DNA of 64,000 nucleotides from positions 3,923,275 through 3,987,274 of the forward strand of contig OZ024742.1 in the NCBI GenBank assembly GCA_964016885.1, in the 5' to 3' direction. The notes under the pieces were generated by a model. It did no database searches. It saw nothing but the letters and a program-made list of their open reading frames with translations, and was not told the DNA's origin. The translations under genes were made by a program, and so were the position numbers. Source of the DNA: Eledone cirrhosa. Lineage: Eukaryota; Mollusca; Cephalopoda; Octopoda; Eledonidae. Positions 14,901-31,470 of the stretch are shown here, in pieces (position 1 is the first letter of the stretch; the number at the start of each line of letters is the position of its first letter).

Positions 14901-17900
14901 ATTGTCAGACACCATCAACCGTCAGACACCATCAACCGTCAGATACCATCAACTGTCAGACACCATCAACAGTCAGACACCATCAACTGTCAGACACCAT
15001 CAATTGTCAGACACCATCAACCGTCAGACACCATCAACTGTCAGACACCATCAACTGTCAGACACCATCAACCATCAGACACCATCAACTGTCAGACACC
15101 ATCAACTGTCAGACACCATCAACCGTCAGACATCATCAACCGTCAGACACCATCAACTGTCAGACACCTTCAACCGTCAGACACCATCAACTGTCAGACA
15201 CCATCAACTATCAGACACCATCAACCGTCAGACACCATCAACTGTCAGACACCATCAACCGTCAAGCACCATCAACTGTCAGACACCATCAACTGTCAGA
15301 CACCATCAACTGTCAGACACCATCAACTGTCGGACACCATCAACCGTCAGACACCATCAACTGTCAGACACCATCAACTGTCAGACACCATCAACCGTCG
15401 GACACCGTCAACCGACAGACACCATCAACTGTCAGACCGCATCAACTATCAGACACCATCAACCGTCAGACACCATCAACCGTCAGACACCATCAACTGT
15501 CAGACTCCATCAACTGTCAGACACCATCAACCGTCAAGCACCATCAACTGTCGGACACCATCAACCGTCAGACACCATCAACTGACATACACCAACAACT
15601 GTCAGACTGCATCAACTGTCAGACACCATCAACCGTCAGATACCATCAACCGTCAGACACCATCAACCGTCAGACACCATCAACCGTCAGACAACATCAA
15701 CTGTCAGATACCATCAACTGTCAGACACCATCAACTGTCAGACACCATCAACCGTCAGACACCATCAACTGTCAGACACCATCAACCGTCAGACACCATC
15801 AACTGTCAGACACCATCAACCGTCAGACACCATCAACTGTCAGACACCATAAACTGTCAGACACCATCAACTGTCAGACACCATCAACCGTCAAGCACCA
15901 TCAACTGTCAGACACCATCAACTGTCAGACACCATCAACTGTCAGACACCATCAACCATCAGACACCATCAACTGTCGGACACTATCAACAGTCAGACAC
16001 CATCAACTGTCAGACACCATCAATTGTCAGACACCATCAACCGTCAGACACCATCAACTGTCAGACACCATCAACTGTCGGACACCATCAACCGTCAGAT
16101 ACCATCAACTGTCAAACACCATCAACAGTCAAGCACCATCAACTGTCAGACACCATCAACCGTCAGACACCATCAACTGTCGGACACCATCAACCGTCAG
16201 ATACCATCAACTGTCAAACACCATCAACAGTCAAGCACCATCAACTGTCAGACACCATCAACCGTCAGACACCATCAACTGTCAGGCACCATCAACTGTC
16301 GGACTCCATCAACCGTCAGACACCATCAACTGTCAGACACCAACAACTGTCAGACACCATCAACCGTCAGACACCATCAACCGACAGACACCATCAACTG
16401 TCAGACCGCATCAACTGTCAGACACCATCAACCGTCAGATACCATCAACCGTCAGACACCATCAACCGTCAGACACCATCAACCGTCAGACACCATCAAC
16501 TGTCAGACACCATCAGCTGTCAGACTACATCAACTGTCAGACACCATCAGCCGTCAGACACCATCAACTGCCAGACACCATCAACCGTCAGAAACCATCA
16601 ACTGTCAGACACCATCAACCGTCAGACACCATCAACTGTCAGACACCATAAACTGTCAGACACCATCAACTGTCAGACACCATCAAACGTCAGACATCAT
16701 CAACCGTCAGACACGATCAACCGTCAGACACCATCAACTGTCAGACACCATCAACTGTCAGACACCATCAACCGTCAAGCACCATCAACTGTCAGACACC
16801 ATCAATTGTCAGACACCATCAACCGTCAGACACCATCAACTGTCAGACACCATCAACTGTCGGACACCATCAACTGTCAGACACCATCAACTGTCAGACA
16901 CCATCAACTGTCAGACACCATCAACCGTCAGACACCATCAACTGTCAGACACCATCAACCGTCAGACACCATCAACCGTCAGACACCATCAACCGTCAGA
17001 CACCATCAACCGTCAGACACTCTCAACTGTCAGACACCATCAACCGTCAGACACACTCAACTGTCAGACACCATCAACCCTCAAGCACCATGAACTGCCA
17101 GACACCATCAACCGTCAGACACCATCAACTGTCAGACACCATCAACTGTCGGACGCCATCAACTGTCAGGCACCATCAACTGTCAGACACCATCAACTGT
17201 CAGACACCATCAACCGTCAGACACCATCAACCGACAGACACCATCAACCGTTCAGACACCATCAACCGTCAGACACCATCAACCGTCAGACACCATCAAC
17301 TTTCAGACTCCATCAACTGTCAGACACCATCAATCGTCAGACACCATCAACTGTCAGACACCATCAACCGTCAAGCACCATCAACTGTCGGACACCATCA
17401 ACCGTCAGACACCATCAACTGTCAGACACCAACAACTGTCAGACACCATCAACCGTCAGACACCATCAACCGACAGACACCATCAACTGTCAGACCGCAT
17501 CAACTGTCAGACACCATCAACCGTCAGATACCATCAACCGTCAGACACCATCAACCGTCAGACACCATCAACCGTCAGACACCATCAACTGTCAGACACC
17601 ATCAGCTGTCAGACTACATCAACTGTCAGACACCATCAGCCGTCAGACACCATCAACTGCCAGACACCATCAACCGTCAGAAACCATCAACTGTCAGACA
17701 CCATCAACCGTCAGACACCATCAACTGTCAGACACCATAAACTGTCAGACACCATCAACTGTCAGACACCATCAAACGTCAGACATCATCAACCGTCAGA
17801 CACGATCAACCGTCAGACACCATCAACTGTCAGACAACATCAACTGTCAGACACCATCAACCGTCAAGCACCATCAACTGTCAGACACCATCAACTGTCA

Positions 17901-17924
17901 GACACCATCAACTGTCGGACACCA

Positions 17925-20900
17925 TCAACCATCAGACACCATCAACTGTCGGACACCATCAACCGTCTAAGCACCATCAACTGTCGGACACCATCAACTG
18001 TCAGACACCATCAACTGTCGGACACCATCAACCGTCAGATACCATCAACTGTCAGACACCATCAACCGTCAAGCACCATCAACTGTCAGACACCATCAAC
18101 TGTCAGACACCATCAACTGTCAGACACCATCAACCATCAGACAGCATCAACTGTCGGACACCATCAACCGTCTAAGCACCATCAACTGTCGGCCACCATC
18201 AACTGTCAGACACCATCAACTGTCGGACACCATCAACCGTCAGATACCATCAACTGTCAAACACCATCAACAGTCAAGCACCATCAACTGTCAGACACCA
18301 TCAACCGTCAGACACCATCAACTGTCAGGCACCATCAACTGTCGGACTCCATCAACCGTCAGACACCATCAACTGTCAGACACCAACAACTGTCAGACAC
18401 CATCAACCGTCAGACACCATCAACCGACAGACACCATCAACCGTTCAGACACCATCAACCGTCAGACACCATCAACCGTCAGACACCATCAACTTTCAGA
18501 CTCCATCAACTGTCAGACACCATCAATCGTCAGACACCATCAACTGTCAGACACCATCAACCGTCAAGCACCATCAACTGTCGGACACCATCAACCGTCA
18601 GACACCATCAACTGTCAGACACCAACAACTGTCAGACACCATCAACCGTCAGACACCATCAACCGACAGACACCATCAACTGTCAGACCGCATCAACTGT
18701 CAGACACCATCAACCGTCAGATACCATCAACCGTCAGACACCATCAACCGTCAGACACCATCAACCGTCAGACACCATCAACTGTCAGACACCATCAGCT
18801 GTCAGACTACATCAACTGTCAGACACCATCAGCCGTCAGACACCATCAACTGCCAGACACCATCAACCGTCAGAAACCATCAACTGTCAGACACCATCAA
18901 CCGTCAGACACCATCAACTGTCAGACACCATAAACTGTCAGACACCATCAACTGTCAGACACCATCAAACGTCAGACATCATCAACCGTCAGGCACGATC
19001 AACCGTCAGACACCATCAACTGTCAGACACCATCAACTGTCAGACACCATCAACCGTCAAGCACCATCAACTGTCAGACACCATCAACTGTCAGAGACCA
19101 TCAACTGTCAGACACCATCAACCATCAGACACCATCAACTGTCGGACACCATCAACCGTCTAAGCACCATCAACTGTCGGACACCATCAACTGTCAGACA
19201 CCATCAACTGTCGGACACCATCAACCGTCAGATACCATCAACTGTCATACACCATCAACAGTCAGACACCATCAACTGTCAGACACCATCAACCTTCAGA
19301 CGCCATCAACCGTCAGACACCATCAACCGTCAGATACCATCAACTGTCAGACACCATCAACAGTCAGACACCATCAACTGTCAGACACCATCAATTGTCA
19401 GACACCATCAACCGTCAGACACCATCAACCGTCAGATACCATCAACTGTCAGACACTATCAACAGTCAGACACCATCAACTGTCAGACACCATCAATTGT
19501 CAGACACCATCAACCGTCAGACACCATCAACCGTCAGATAGCATCAACAGTCAGACACCATCAACTGTCAGACACCATCACTTGTCAGACACCATCAACC
19601 GTCAGACACCATCAACTGTCAGACACCATCAACTGTCAGACACCATCAACAGTCAGACACCATCAACTGTCAGACACCATCAACTGTCAGACACCATCAA
19701 CCGTCAGACATCATCAACCGTCAGACACCATCAACTGTCAGACACCTTAAACCGTCAGACACCATCAACTGTCAGACACCATCAACTGTCAGACACGACC
19801 AACCGTCAGATACCATCAACTGTCAGACACCATCAACTGTCAGACACCATCAACTGTCAGACACCATCATTTGTCAGACACCATCAACCGTCAGACACCA
19901 TCAACCGTCAGATACCATCAACTGTCAGACACTATCAACAGTCAGACACCATCAACTGTCAGACACCATCAATTGTCAGACACCATCAACCGTCAGACAC
20001 CATCAACCGTCAGATACCATCAACTGTCAGACACCATCAACAGTCAGACACCATCAACTGTCAGACACCATCAATTGTCAGACACCATCAACCGTCAGAC
20101 ACCATCAACTGTCAGACACCATCAACTGTCAGACACCATCAACCATCAGACACCATCAACTGTCAGACACCATCAACTGTCAGACACCATCAACCGTCAG
20201 ACATCATCAACCGTCAGACACCATCAACTGTCAGACACCTTCAACCGTCAGACTCCATCAACTGTCAGACACCATCAACTATCAGACACCATCAACCGTC
20301 AGACACCATCAACTGTCAGACACCATCAACCGTCAAGCACCATCAACTGTCAGACACCATCAACTGTCAGACACCATCAACTGTCAGACACCATCAACTG
20401 TCGGACACCATCAACCGTCAGACACCATCAACTGTCAGACACCATCAACTGTCAGACACCATCAACCGTCGGACACCGTCAACCGACAGACACCATCAAC
20501 TGTCAGACCGCATCAACTATCAGACACCATCAACCGTCAGACACCATCAACCGTCAGACACCATCAACTGTCAGACTCCATCAACTGTCAGACACCATCA
20601 ACCGTCAAGCACCATCAACTGTCGGACACCATCAACCGTCAGACACCATCAACTGACATACACCAACAACTGTCAGACTGCATCAACTGTCAGACACCAT
20701 CAACCGTCAGATACCATCAACCGTCAGACACCATCAACCGTCAGACACCATCAACCGTCAGACAACATCAACTGTCAGATACCATCAACTGTCAGACACC
20801 ATCAACTGTCAGACACCATCAACCGTCAGACACCATCAACTGTCAGACACCATCAACCGTCAGACACCATCAACTGTCAGACACCATCAACCGTCAGACA

Positions 20901-23485
20901 CCATCAACTGTCAGACACCATAAACTGTCAGACACCATCAACTGTCAGACACCATCAACTGTCAGACACCATCAACCATCAGACACCATCAACTGTCGGA
21001 CACCATAAACCGTCTAAGCACCATCATCTGTCGGACACCATCAACTGTTAGACACCATCAACTGTCGGATACCATCAACCGTCAGATACCATCAACTGTC
21101 AGACACCATCAACAGTCAGACACCATCAACTGTCAGACACCATCAACCGTCAGACGCCATCAACCGTCAGACACCATCAACCGTCAGATACCATCAACTA
21201 TCAGACACCATCAACAGTCAGACACCATCAACTATCAGACACCATCAATTGTCAGACACCATCAACCGTCAGACACCATCAACCGTCAGATACCATCAAC
21301 TGTCAGACACTATCAACAGTCAGACACCATCAATTGTCAGACACCATCAACCGTCAGACACCATCAACTGTCGGACACCATCAACCGTCAGACACCATCA
21401 ACTGTCAGACACCATCAACTGTCAGACACCATCAACAGTCAGACACCATCAACCGACAGACACCATCAACTGTCAGACACCATCAACTGTCAGACACCAT
21501 CAACTGTCAGACACCATCAACCGTCAGACACCATCAACTGTCAGACACCATCAACCGTCAGACACCATCAACCGTCAGACACCATCAACCGTCAGACACC
21601 ATCAACCGTCAGACACTCTCAACTGTCAGACACCATCAACCGTCAGACACACTCAACTGTCAGACACAATCAACCCTCAAGCACCATCAACTGCCAGACA
21701 CCATCAACCGTCAGACACCATCAACTGTCAGACACCATCAACTGTCGGACGCCATCAACTGTCAGACACCATCAACTGTCAGACACCATCAACTGTCAGA
21801 CACCATCAACCGTCAGACACCATCAACCGACAGACACCATCAACTGTCAGACCGCATCAACTGTCAGACACCATCAACCGTCAGACACCATCAACCGTCA
21901 GACACCATCAACCGTCAGACACCATCAACTGTCAGACACCATCAACTGTCAGACACCATCAACTGTCAGACACCATCAACCGTCAGACACCATCAACTGT
22001 GAGACACCATCAACCGTCTGACACCATCAACTGTCAGACACCATCAACCGTCAGACACCATCAACCGTTCAGACACCATCAACCGTCAGACACCATCAAC
22101 CGTCAGACACCATCAACTGTCAGACTCCCTCAACTGTCAGACACCATCAATCGTCAGACACCATCAACTGTCAGACACCATCAACCGTCAAGCACCATCA
22201 ACTGTCAGACACCATCAACCGTCAGACACCATCAACTGTCAGGCACCATCAACTGTCGGACACCATCAACCGTCAGACACCATCAACTGTCAGACACCAA
22301 CAACTGTCAGACACCATCAACCGTCAGACACCATCAACCGACAGACACCATCAACTGTCCGACCGCATCAACTGTCAGACACCATCAACCGTCAGATACC
22401 ATCAACCGTCAGACACCATAAACCGTCAGACACCATCAACCGTCAGACACCATCAACTGTCAGACACCATCAGCTGTCAGACTACATCAACTGTCAGACA
22501 CCATCAGCCGTCAGACACCATCAACTGCCAGACACCATCAACCGTCAGAAACCATCAACTGTCAGACACCATCAACCGTCAGACACCATCAACTGTCAGA
22601 CACCATAAACTGTCAGACACCATCAACTGTCAGACACCATCAAACGTCAGACATCATCAACCGTCAGACACGATCAACCGTCAGACACCATCAACTGTCA
22701 GACACCATCAACTGTCAGACACCATCAACCGTCAAGCACCATCAACTGTCAGACACCATCAACTGTCAGACACCATCAACTGTCAGACACCATCAACCAT
22801 CAGACACCATCAACTGTCGGACACCATCAACCGTCTAAGCACCATCAACTGTCGGACACCATCAACTGTCAGACACCATCAACTGTCGGACACCATCAAC
22901 CGTCAGATACCATCAACTGTCAGACACCATCAACCGTCAAGCACCATCAACTGTCAGACACCATCAACTGTCAGACACCATCAACTGTCAGACACCATCA
23001 ACCATCAGACACCATCAACTGTCGGACACCATCAACCGTCTAAGCACCATCAACTGTCGGACACCATCAACTGTCAGACACCATCAACTGTCGGACACCA
23101 TCAACCGTCAGATACCATCAACTGTCAAACACCATCAACAGTCAGACACCATCAACTGTTAGATACCATCAACCGTCAGACGCCATCAACCGTCAGACAC
23201 CATCAACCGTCCGATACCATCAACTGTCAGACACCATCAACAGTCAGACACCATCAACTGTCAGACACCATCAATTGTCAGACACCATCAACCGTCAGAC
23301 ACCATCAACTGTCAGACACCATCAACTGTCAGACACCATCAACAGTCAGACACCATCAACTGTCAGACACCATCAACTGTCAGACACCATCAACCGTCAG
23401 ACATCATCAACCGTCAGACACCATCAACTGTCAGACACCTTCAACCGTCAGACACCATCAACTGTCAGACACCATCAACTGTCAG
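17925..23485 (+). repeat. Higher-order repeat B, copy 1
   Basis: About 5.56 kb of the array recurs at 25893-31470. Rare landmarks shared by both copies include CAGACAGC followed by TCGGCCACC (18142 and about 26110), AGGCACGATC (18991 and 26959), and unusual starts at 19582, 19871, 21249 and 23275. The offset is 7,968 bp before about 19545 and 7,985 bp after it. Copy 1 lacks exactly one 17-bp unit at that point. Parts of 13.3-18 kb are related by offsets of 5,071 bp and 6,945 bp, so this is a mosaic of nested duplications. Confidence 0.85.
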
Positions 23486-25892
23486 ACACCATAAACTGTC
23501 AGACACCATCAACTGTCAGACACCATCAAACGTCAGACATCATCAACCGTCAGACACGATCAACCGTCAGACACCATCAACTGTCAGACACCATCAACTG
23601 TCAGACACCATCAACCGTCAAGCACCATCAACTGTCAGACACCATCAATTGTCAGACACCATCAACCGTCAGACACCATCAACTGTCAGACACCATCAAC
23701 TGTCGGACACCATCAACCGTCAGACACCATCAACTGTCAGACACCATCAACAGTCAGACACCATCAACTGTCAGACACCATCAACAGTCAGACACCATCA
23801 ACCGACAGACACCATCAACTGTCAGACACCATCAACTGTCAGACACCATCAACTGTCAGACACCATCAACCGTCAGACACCATCAACTGTCAGACACCAT
23901 CAACCGTCAGACACCATCAACCGTCAGACACCATCAACCGTCAGACACCATCAACCGTCAGACACTCTCAACTGTCAGACACCATCAACCGTCAGACACA
24001 CTCAACTGTCAGACACCATCAACCCTCAAGCACCATGAACTGCCAGACACCATCAACCGTCAGACACCATCAACTGTCAGACACCATCAACTGTCGGACG
24101 CCATCAACTGTCAGACACCATCAACTGTCAGACACCATCAACTGTCAGACACCATCAACCGTCAGACACCATCAACCGACAGACACCATCAACCGTTCAG
24201 ACACCATCAACCGTCAGACACCATCAACCGTCAGACACCATCAACTTTCAGACTCCATCAACTGTCAGACACCATCAATCGTCAGACACCATCAACTGTC
24301 AGACACCATCAACCGTCAAGCACCATCAACTGTCGGACACCATCAACCGTCAGACACCATCAACTGTCAGACACCAACAACTGTCAGACACCATCAACCG
24401 TCAGACACCATCAACCGACAGACACCATCAACTGTCAGACCGCATCAACTGTCAGACACCATCAACCGTCAGATACCATCAACCGTCAGACACCATCAAC
24501 CGTCAGACACCATCAACCGTCAGACACCATCAACTGTCAGACACCATCAGCTGTCAGACTACATCAACTGTCAGACACCATCAGCCGTCAGACACCATCA
24601 ACTGCCAGACACCATCAACCGTCAGAAACCATCAACTGTCAGACACCATCAACCGTCAGACACCATCAACTGTCAGACACCATAAACTGTCAGACACCAT
24701 CAACTGTCAGACACCATCAAACGTCAGACATCATCAACCGTCAGACACGATCAACCGTCAGACACCATCAACTGTCAGACAACATCAACTGTCAGACACC
24801 ATCAACCGTCAAGCACCATCAACTGTCAGACACCATCAACTGTCAGACACCATCAACTGTCGGACACCATCAACCATCAGACACCATCAACTGTCGGACA
24901 CCATCAACCGTCTAAGCACCATCAACTGTCGGACACCATCAACTGTCAGACACCATCAACTGTCGGACACCATCAACCGTCAGATACCATCAACTGTCAG
25001 ACACCATCAACCGTCAAGCACCATCAACTGTCAGACACCATCAACTGTCAGACACCATCAACTGTCAGACACCATCAACCATCAGACAGCATCAACTGTC
25101 GGACACCATCAACCGTCTAAGCACCATCAACTGTCGGCCACCATCAACTGTCAGACACCATCAACTGTCGGACACCATCAACCGTCAGATACCATCAACT
25201 GTCAAACACCATCAACAGTCAAGCACCATCAACTGTCAGACACCATCAACCGTCAGACACCATCAACTGTCAGGCACCATCAACTGTCGGACTCCATCAA
25301 CCGTCAGACACCATCAACTGTCAGACACCAACAACTGTCAGACACCATCAACCGTCAGACACCATCAACCGACAGACACCATCAACCGTTCAGACACCAT
25401 CAACCGTCAGACACCATCAACCGTCAGACACCATCAACTTTCAGACTCCATCAACTGTCAGACACCATCAATCGTCAGACACCATCAACTGTCAGACACC
25501 ATCAACCGTCAAGCACCATCAACTGTCGGACACCATCAACCGTCAGACACCATCAACTGTCAGACACCAACAACTGTCAGACACCATCAACCGTCAGACA
25601 CCATCAACCGACAGACACCATCAACTGTCAGACCGCATCAACTGTCAGACACCATCAACCGTCAGATACCATCAACCGTCAGACACCATCAACCGTCAGA
25701 CACCATCAACCGTCAGACACCATCAACTGTCAGACACCATCAGCTGTCAGACTACATCAACTGTCAGACACCATCAGCCGTCAGACACCATCAACTGCCA
25801 GACACCATCAACCGTCAGAAACCATCAACTGTCAGACACCATCAACCGTCAGACACCATCAACTGTCAGACACCATAAACTGTCAGACACCA

Positions 25893-28800
25893 TCAACCAT
25901 CAGACACCATCAACTGTCGGACACCATCAACCGTCTAAGCACCATCAACTGTCGGACACCATCAACTGTCAGACACCATCAACTGTCGGACACCATCAAC
26001 CGTCAGATACCATCAACTGTCAGACACCATCAACCGTCAAGCACCATCAACTGTCAGACACCATCAACTGTCAGACACCATCAACTGTCAGACACCATCA
26101 ACCATCAGACAGCATCAACTGTCGGACACCATCAACCGTCTAAGCACCATCAACTGTCGGCCACCATCAACTGTTAGACACCATCAACTGTCGGACACCA
26201 TCAACCGTCAGATACCATCAACTGTCAAACACCATCAACAGTCAAGCACCATCAACTGTCAGACACCATCAACCGTCAGACACCATCAACTGTCAGGCAC
26301 CATCAACTGTCGGACTCCATCAACCGTCAGACACCATCAACTGTCAGACACCAACAACTGTCAGACACCATCAACCGTCAGACACCATCAACCGACAGAC
26401 ACCATCAACCGTTCAGACACCATCAACCGTCAGACACCATCAACCGTCAGACACCATCAACTTTCAGACTCCATCAACTGTCAGACACCATCAATCGTCA
26501 AACACCATCAACTGTCAGACACCATCAACCGTCAAGCACCATCAACTGTCGGACACCATCAACCGTCAGACACCATCAACTGTCAGACACCAACAACTGT
26601 CAGACACCATCAACCGTCAGACACCATCAACCGACAGACACCATCAACTGTCAGACCGCATCAACTGTCAGACACCATCAACCGTCAGATACCATCAACC
26701 GTCAGACACCATCAACCGTCAGACACCATCAACCGTCAGACACCATCAACTGTCAGACACCATCAGCTGTCAGACTACATCAACTGTCAGACACCATCAG
26801 CCGTCAGACACCATCAACTGCCAGACACCATCAACCGTCAGAAACCATCAACTGTCAGACACCATCAACCGTCAGACACCATCAACTGTCAGACACCATA
26901 AACTGTCAGACACCATCAACTGTCAGACACCATCAAACGTCAGACATCATCAACCGTCAGGCACGATCAACCGTCAGACACCATCAACTGTCAGACACCA
27001 TCAACTGTCAGACACCATCAACCGTCAAGCACCATCAACTGTCAGACACCATCAACTGTCAGAGACCATCAACTGTCAGACACCATCAACCATCAGACAC
27101 CATCAACTGTCGGACACCATCAACCGTCTAAGCACCATCAACTGTCGGACACCATCAACTGTCAGACACCATCAACTGTCGGACACCATCAACCGTCAGA
27201 TACCATCAACTGTCATACACCATCAACAGTCAGACACCATCAACTGTCAGACACCATCAACCTTCAGACGCCATCAACCGTCAGACACCATCAACCGTCA
27301 GATACCATCAACTGTCAGACACCATCAACAGTCAGACACCATCAACTGTCAGACACCATCAATTGTCAGACACCATCAACCGTCAGACACCATCAACCGT
27401 CAGATACCATCAACTGTCAGACACTATCAACAGTCAGACACCATCAACTGTCAGACACCATCAATTGTCAGACACCATCAACCGTCAGACACCATCAACC
27501 GTCAGATAGCATCAACTGTCAGACACCATCAACAGTCAGACACCATCAACTGTCAGACACCATCACTTGTCAGACACCATCAACCGTCAGACACCATCAA
27601 CTGTCAGACACCATCAACTGTCAGACACCATCAACAGTCAGACACCATCAACTGTCAGACACCATCAACTGTCAGACACCATCAACCGTCAGACATCATC
27701 AACCGTCAGACACCATCAACTGTCAGACACCTTAAACCGTCAGACACCATCAACTGTCAGACACCATCAACTGTCAGACACGACCAACCGTCAGATACCA
27801 TCAACTGTCAGACACCATCAACTGTCAGACACCATCAACTGTCAGACACCATCATTTGTCAGACACCATCAACCGTCAGACACCATCAACCGTCAGATAC
27901 CATCAACTGTCAGACACTATCAACAGTCAGACACCATCAACTGTCAGACACCATCAATTGTCAGACACCATCAACCGTCAGACACCATCAACCGTCAGAT
28001 ACCATCAACTGTCAGACACCATCAACAGTCAGACACCATCAACTGTCAGACACCATCAATTGTCAGACACCATCAACCGTCAGACACCATCAACTGTCAG
28101 ACACCATCAACTGTCAGACACCATCAACCATCAGACACCATCAACTGTCAGACACCATCAACTGTCAGACACCATCAACCGTCAGACATCATCAACCGTC
28201 AGACACCATCAACTGTCAGACACCTTCAACCGTCAGACACCATCAACTGTCAGACACCATCAACTATCAGACACCATCAACCGTCAGACACCATCAACTG
28301 TCAGACACCATCAACCGTCAAGCACCATCAACTGTCAGACACCATCAACTGTCAGACACCATCAACTGTCAGACACCATCAACTGTCGGACACCATCAAC
28401 CGTCAGACACCATCAACTGTCAGACACCATCAACTGTCAGACACCATCAACCGTCGGACACCGTCAACCGACAGACACCATCAACTGTCAGACCGCATCA
28501 ACTATCAGACACCATCAACCGTCAGACACCATCAACCGTCAGACACCATCAACTGTCAGACTCCATCAACTGTCAGACACCATCAACCGTCAAGCACCAT
28601 CAACTGTCGGACACCATCAACCGTCAGACACCATCAACTGACATACACCAACAACTGTCAGACTGCATCAACTGTCAGACACCATCAACCGTCAGATACC
28701 ATCAACCGTCAGACACCATCAACCGTCAGACACCATCAACCGTCAGACAACATCAACTGTCAGATACCATCAACTGTCAGACACCATCAACTGTCAGACA

Positions 28801-31470
28801 CCATCAACCGTCAGACACCATCAACTGTCAGACACCATCAACCGTCAGACACCATCAACTGTCAGACACCATCAACCGTCAGACACCATCAACTGTCAGA
28901 CACCATAAACTGTCAGACACCATCAACTGTCAGACACCATCAACTGTCAGACACCATCAACCATCAGACACCATCAACTGTCGGACACCATAAACCGTCT
29001 AAGCACCATCATCTGTCGGACACCATCAACTGTTAGACACCATCAACTGTCGGACACCATCAACCGTCAGATACCATCAACTGTCAGACACCATCAACAG
29101 TCAGACACCATCAACTGTCAGACACCATCAACCGTCAGACGCCATCAACCGTCAGACACCATCAACCGTCAGATACCATCAACTGTCAGACACCATCAAC
29201 AGTCAGACACCATCAACTATCAGACACCATCAATTGTCAGACACCATCAACCGTCAGACACCATCAACCGTCAGATACCATCAACTGTCAGACACTATCA
29301 ACAGTCAGACACCATCAATTGTCAGACACCATCAACCGTCAGACACCATCAACTGTCGGACACCATCAACCGTCAGACACCATCAACTGTCAGACACCAT
29401 CAACTGTCAGACACCATCAACAGTCAGACACCATCAACCGACAGACACCATCAACTGTCAGACACCATCAACTGTCAGACACCATCAACTGTCAGACACC
29501 ATCAACCGTCAGACACCATCAACTGTCAGACACCATCAACCGTCAGACACCATCAACCGTCAGACACCATCAACCGTCAGACACCATCAACCGTCAGACA
29601 CTCTCAACTGTCAGACACCATCAACCGTCAGACACACTCAACTGTCAGACACAATCAACCCTCAAGCACCATCAACTGCCAGACACCATCAACCGTCAGA
29701 CACCATCAACTGTCAGACACCATCAACTGTCGGACGCCATCAACTGTCAGACACCATCAACTGTCAGACACCATCAACTGTCAGACACCATCAACCGTCA
29801 GACACCATCAACCGACAGACACCATCAACTGTCAGACCGCATCAACTGTCAGACACCATCAACCGTCAGACACCATCAACCGTCAGACACCATCAACCGT
29901 CAGACACCATCAACTGTCAGACACCATCAACTGTCAGACACCATCAACTGTCAGACACCATCAACCGTCAGACACCATCAACTGTGAGACACCATCAACC
30001 GTCTGACACCATCAACTGTCAGACACCATCAACCGTCAGACACCATCAACCGTTCAGACACCATCAACCGTCAGACACCATCAACCGTCAGACACCATCA
30101 ACTGTCAGACTCCCTCAACTGTCAGACACCATCAATCGTCAGACACCATCAACTGTCAGACACCATCAACCGTCAAGCACCATCAACTGTCAGACACCAT
30201 CAACCGTCAGACACCATCAACTGTCAGGCACCATCAACTGTCGGACACCATCAACCGTCAGACACCATCAACTGTCAGACACCAACAACTGTCAGACACC
30301 ATCAACCGTCAGACACCATCAACCGACAGACACCATCAACTGTCCGACCGCATCAACTGTCAGACACCATCAACCGTCAGATACCATCAACCGTCAGACA
30401 CCATAAACCGTCAGACACCATCAACCGTCAGACACCATCAACTGTCAGACACCATCAGCTGTCAGACTACATCAACTGTCAGACACCATCAGCCGTCAGA
30501 CACCATCAACTGCCAGACACCATCAACCGTCAGAAACCATCAACTGTCAGACACCATCAACCGTCAGACACCATCAACTGTCAGACACCATAAACTGTCA
30601 GACACCATCAACTGTCAGACACCATCAAACGTCAGACATCATCAACCGTCAGACACGATCAACCGTCAGACACCATCAACTGTCAGACACCATCAACTGT
30701 CAGACACCATCAACCGTCAAGCACCATCAACTGTCAGACACCATCAACTGTCAGACACCATCAACTGTCAGACACCATCAACCATCAGACACCATCAACT
30801 GTCGGACACCATCAACCGTCTAAGCACCATCAACTGTCGGACACCATCAACTGTCAGACACCATCAACTGTCGGACACCATCAACCGTCAGATACCATCA
30901 ACTGTCAGACACCATCAACCGTCAAGCACCATCAACTGTCAGACACCATCAACTGTCAGACACCATCAACTGTCAGACACCATCAACCATCAGACACCAT
31001 CAACTGTCGGACACCATCAACCGTCTAAGCACCATCAACTGTCGGACACCATCAACTGTCAGACACCATCAACTGTCGGACACCATCAACCGTCAGATAC
31101 CATCAACTGTCAAACACCATCAACAGTCAGACACCATCAACTGTTAGATACCATCAACCGTCAGACGCCATCAACCGTCAGACACCATCAACCGTCAGAT
31201 ACCATCAACTGTCAGACACCATCAACAGTCAGACACCATCAACTGTCAGACACCATCAATTGTCAGACACCATCAACCGTCAGACACCATCAACTGTCAG
31301 ACACCATCAACTGTCAGACACCATCAACAGTCAGACACCATCAACTGTCAGACACCATCAACTGTCAGACACCATCAACCGTCAGACATCATCAACCGTC
31401 AGACACCATCAACTGTCAGACACCTTCAACCGTCAGACACCATCAACTGTCAGACACCATCAACTGTCAG
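25893..31470 (+). repeat. Higher-order repeat B, copy 2
   Basis: This is the second copy of the block at 17925-23485. It keeps the unit missing from copy 1 near 19545. It also carries a few private substitutions, such as CTGTTAGAC near 26172 where copy 1 has CTGTCAGAC. The copies diverge near 31475, where a CATAAACTG unit of copy 1 is replaced by an ordinary unit. Confidence 0.85.
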
